From: UBA11574 sp964591175
GTDB taxonomy: Bacteria; Desulfobacterota; Desulfobacteria; Desulfobacterales; UBA11574
Assembly (NCBI GenBank): GCA_964591175.1
Contig: CAZQAF010000011.1
Coordinates: 1-64,000, forward strand
Direction of reading: 5' to 3'
Length of the DNA stretch: 64,000 bases
Shown here: in pieces, positions 61,760 to 64,000 of the stretch
Numbering within the stretch: position 1 is the first letter of the stretch
Layout: each line of letters begins with the position of its first letter
Position numbers and translations under genes: made by a program
The notes under the pieces: model-generated
Told to the model about the DNA's origin: nothing
Databases searched by the model: none
What the model saw: only the letters and a program-made list of their open reading frames with translations

Positions 61760-62360
61760 GGGATTGCGAGCGGCCAGGAGAAGGTGCCGGCGGATTGCGG
61801 GAGATGACCCAATGAGCGGCTTCCAAAAGATTTTGAACAATAACATCCGGACGGATCATTTTTTCTTTTAATTGTTTCTCGGCCAGAGCGCCGTTGCCGG
61901 TTTTGACCAAAATTACGGTGCCGCATCCGGCATTTCGCGCGCACTCGATATCTTTTGCGCTGTCTCCGACCATGATCGATGCTTTAAGATCGATGCGATG
62001 CTTTTCTTCAGCTTTCAGAATCAGGCCGGTATTCGGCTTACGGCAGTCGCATTCATCTTCGGGTATATGGGGGCAAAAAAAAATATCTTTGATGTCACCG
62101 CCGCTCGACAGAACGGCTTTTTTCATCATGTCATGGATATGATCGAGGGCCTTTAACGATATCATTTTCCGATGAATGACCGACTGGTTTGTGATGACGA
62201 TCACGGCAAATCCATTCACCGTCAGCTTTTTTAATGCCTCGAGGCTGCCGGGTAAAAACTCGAATTCGGACCAGCTTTTGATGTAACCCGGAGAATCGCG
62301 ATTAATCACGCCGTCCCGGTCCAAAAAGACAACGATGGGTTTTTTTTTATGTCCGGTCAT
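61752..62360 (-). CDS. gmhB: D-glycero-D-manno-heptose-1,7-bisphosphate 7-phosphatase-like HAD phosphatase
   Basis: The 202-residue HAD enzyme has FLDRDGVINRD (nucleophile Asp), ITNQS, the zinc loop CPHIPEDECDCRKPNTGL and VGDSAKDIECA. All are GmhB hallmarks. It makes heptose 1-phosphate for LPS core, consistent with a Gram-negative envelope. It lies 15 bp behind rlpA. Confidence 0.9.
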   Translation of the reverse strand: MTGHKKKPIVVFLDRDGVINRDSPGYIKSWSEFEFLPGSLEALKKLTVNGFAVIVITNQSVIHRKMISLKALDHIHDMMKKAVLSSGGDIKDIFFCPHIPEDECDCRKPNTGLILKAEEKHRIDLKASIMVGDSAKDIECARNAGCGTVILVKTGNGALAEKQLKEKMIRPDVIVQNLLEAAHWVISRNPPAPSPGRSQSHD

Positions 62361-62375
62361 CAGATCAGCGGATGC

Positions 62376-63155
62376 TCACTGGGTATCTTCCGCCACGGCA
62401 AATGCATCCTTATACCCCTTTCGGATCATCATGCTTTCAAACCTGTTAGCCTGGGCAAGGTTTGAATACCTGCCGACTTTAACCCTGTAAACGGTATCTC
62501 TTCCGTTGTAATAGGAAGTAATGTAGACACGTTGATATGTTCGGGCAAGCTGATTGCGAAGCTTTTCGGCATTGCGCCGATCCCCGAAAGCACCGATTTG
62601 AACCGTAAAGGTTCCCTGGTACAAATCGGTAACCGGATAAGACGTTGGCTTTCCGGCGCTCCCGTATGTCTCATTGGGTCCGGCCAGCGCAACAATTTCG
62701 ACATCCGTTGTGCCGGGTCCGACGATACCGAGTTTTTTGGCCGCCGAATAAGAGAGGTCGATGATCCTGCCTCTGGCAAAGGGCCCGCGATCGTTGATCC
62801 TGACAACGGTTGTTCTGTTGTTTTTTAAATTCCGCACCCTGACATATGTGTCGAAAGGAAGGGTTTTGTGGGCGGCCGTCATATCGTACATGTTGTAAAT
62901 TTCACCGTTGGCCGTTCTTTTTCCGTGAAATTCCCTGCCGTACCACGATGCCCTGCCATACTGGCTGAAGCCTCCGGCATGGGGCAGGGGGGTGTACCAG
63001 TTTCTTCCCATTTTATATGGTTTGGGATAACCCGGCGGAACAGTAGGGGGCGGTGCTACGGTTGAACATCCATAAAGGAAAAATCCTGAAATACTGCAAA
63101 AAACAATGAATCGATAAACAGCCCGGTAGTGTCTTTTAAAAAAATGAATGATCAT
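62376..63155 (-). CDS. rlpA: RlpA-like septal lipoprotein (DPBB and SPOR domains)
   Basis: The 259-residue lipoprotein (lipobox FLYGCS, Cys about 30) has a double-psi beta barrel (GRASWYGREFHGKRTANGE; RINDRGPFARGRIIDLSYSA) with transglycosylase-type residues. A C-terminal SPOR domain (FTVQIGAFGDRRNAEKLRNQ) binds denuded peptidoglycan. Its ATG overlaps the lon stop by one base (TAATG), so it is coupled to lon. Confidence 0.92.
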   Translation of the reverse strand: MIIHFFKRHYRAVYRFIVFCSISGFFLYGCSTVAPPPTVPPGYPKPYKMGRNWYTPLPHAGGFSQYGRASWYGREFHGKRTANGEIYNMYDMTAAHKTLPFDTYVRVRNLKNNRTTVVRINDRGPFARGRIIDLSYSAAKKLGIVGPGTTDVEIVALAGPNETYGSAGKPTSYPVTDLYQGTFTVQIGAFGDRRNAEKLRNQLARTYQRVYITSYYNGRDTVYRVKVGRYSNLAQANRFESMMIRKGYKDAFAVAEDTQ

Positions 63156-64000
63156 TACCTTTTTTCAAATGCGATATTTAAAACATCCTGCATCTTTTCC
63201 ACAGGTTTAAACTGTATTTTTTGTTGAATCTCCTTGGGAATATCATACAGGTCTTTTTCATTCAACTTTGGAAGAATGATGGTTTTTATACCTGCGCGGT
63301 GTGCGGCCAACACCTTTTCCTTTATGCCGCCGACCGGCAAGACCTGCCCTCTTAGCGTGATTTCACCAGTCATGGCAAGATCATTTTTAATGGTTTTATT
63401 GGTCAGCAGCGATGCCAGGGCGGTCAGCATGGTAACACCCGCGGATGGCCCGTCCTTTGGAATAGCACCCGCGGGAACGTGTATATGTATGTCGTGTTTC
63501 TCAAAATAATCATCGGGAATGCCGATGGAAACGGCGTTGGACCGGATGAAACTCAGTGCCGCGGTCGCAGATTCTTTCATAACATCTCCGAGCTGGCCGG
63601 TCAAGGTCAACCCCTTGCTGCCTCTCATGGAAGTGGCTTCCACAAAAAGAAGTTCGCCCCCTGTTTGTGTCCAGGCAAGGCCTGTGGCGACGCCGGGAAT
63701 CGAAGTTCTGGCTTTAGCTTCATGCGCTACCCGTTCAGGCCCCAAATACTTGGAGATATTTTCAACTTTAATGGTCACGGATTTAATTTTCTTTTCAGCG
63801 ATACCTGCGGCAACACCCCGGCAAATATTAGCAATTTCCCGTTCAAGATTTCTCAACCCGGCCTCTCGGGTATAGCCGGAAATAATATGTTTGATCGCGC
63901 CGTTTGTAAATTTGATCTGGCCCGCGTTGAGTCCGTGGGCGTCACGTTGGCGAGGAATAAGGTAACGATTGACAATCTTCAGCTTTTCTTCAGTTGTGTA
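63155..64000 (-). CDS. lon: ATP-dependent protease Lon, C-terminal part (cut by window edge)
   Basis: The frame is open to the right edge. The visible 281 residues hold the last part of the AAA+ sensor region (IISGYTREAGLRNLEREIA) and the whole protease domain with the Ser-Lys dyad: Ser in PKDGPSAGVTMLTAL and Lys in GGIKEKVLAAHRAG. The ATPase and N-terminal domain lie outside. It ends with a 1-bp overlap to rlpA. Confidence 0.95.
   Translation of the reverse strand, partial: YTTEEKLKIVNRYLIPRQRDAHGLNAGQIKFTNGAIKHIISGYTREAGLRNLEREIANICRGVAAGIAEKKIKSVTIKVENISKYLGPERVAHEAKARTSIPGVATGLAWTQTGGELLFVEATSMRGSKGLTLTGQLGDVMKESATAALSFIRSNAVSIGIPDDYFEKHDIHIHVPAGAIPKDGPSAGVTMLTALASLLTNKTIKNDLAMTGEITLRGQVLPVGGIKEKVLAAHRAGIKTIILPKLNEKDLYDIPKEIQQKIQFKPVEKMQDVLNIAFEKR

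Overview
The window looks like chromosomal DNA of an anaerobic, sulfur-respiring member of the Desulfobacterota, most likely a Desulfobacterales-type sulfate reducer. This is inferred from gene content and has not been placed phylogenetically. The signs are a homocysteine-forming sulfurtransferase with its NIL-ferredoxin partner, a Tat-exported molybdopterin reductase of the tetrathionate/polysulfide class, an FmdE-type protein in a molybdopterin gene set, multihaem cytochrome c with a probable selenocysteine, and YeeE/TusA/DsrE sulfur-trafficking genes. There are no tRNA, rRNA or CRISPR loci and no complete insertion sequences, but several short inverted-repeat (MITE-like) elements are present.

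Layout. 1-6.6 kb: end of an ACR3 arsenite exporter, two small related proteins, and a TolC/MFP/RND tripartite efflux operon. 6.7-8.0 kb: pentahaem cytochrome interrupted by one in-frame TGA. 8.0-10.4 kb: a methionine-rich leader peptide with attenuator in front of the homocysteine biosynthesis gene pair. 10.6-13.1 kb: acyl-CoA ligase and an Fe-S protein. 13.1-23.1 kb: a PhnD-like lipoprotein and a membrane-bound sigma-54 activator, an almost perfect -24/-12 promoter, and the operon it probably controls (receiver protein, TtrB, TtrC/NrfD, TtrA-like reductase, exported rhodanese). 23.2-26.5 kb: a palindromic operator, then FmdE, MoeA-like, MOSC and MoaA, which suggests cofactor supply for the reductase.

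27.1-38.0 kb is the most interesting part. Three fluoride (crcB-type) riboswitches lie here, each with a helix 1:2 / 2:3 / 3:4 expression platform ending in an intrinsic terminator. They stand in front of (a) a CPxC-repeat protein and an MFS transporter, (b) a cation/proton antiporter with an unusual C-terminal domain and (c) a dynamin-like GTPase. A small P-loop NTPase and two MutS-like ATPases lie in the same block, on the strand of (b) and (c), but without a visible switch of their own. None of the classical fluoride exporters CrcB or CLC-F is in the window. I read the block as a candidate fluoride-response island with several unfamiliar effectors.

38-44.5 kb: MgtE magnesium channel with a small acidic/proline-rich leader ORF, then an exported TPR protein, a TsuA/YeeE-like transporter, TusA, three small DsrE-like proteins, thioredoxin and a BamD-like lipoprotein. 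44.5-64 kb is mostly conserved housekeeping: rpmB, relA/spoT, proS (archaeal type), ispG, two metallo-beta-lactamase-fold proteins, and the run rpmF-rpiB-glyA-dCMP deaminase-nrdR-ribD-ribE-ribBA-ribH-nusB, then recD2, gmhB, rlpA and the C-terminal part of lon.
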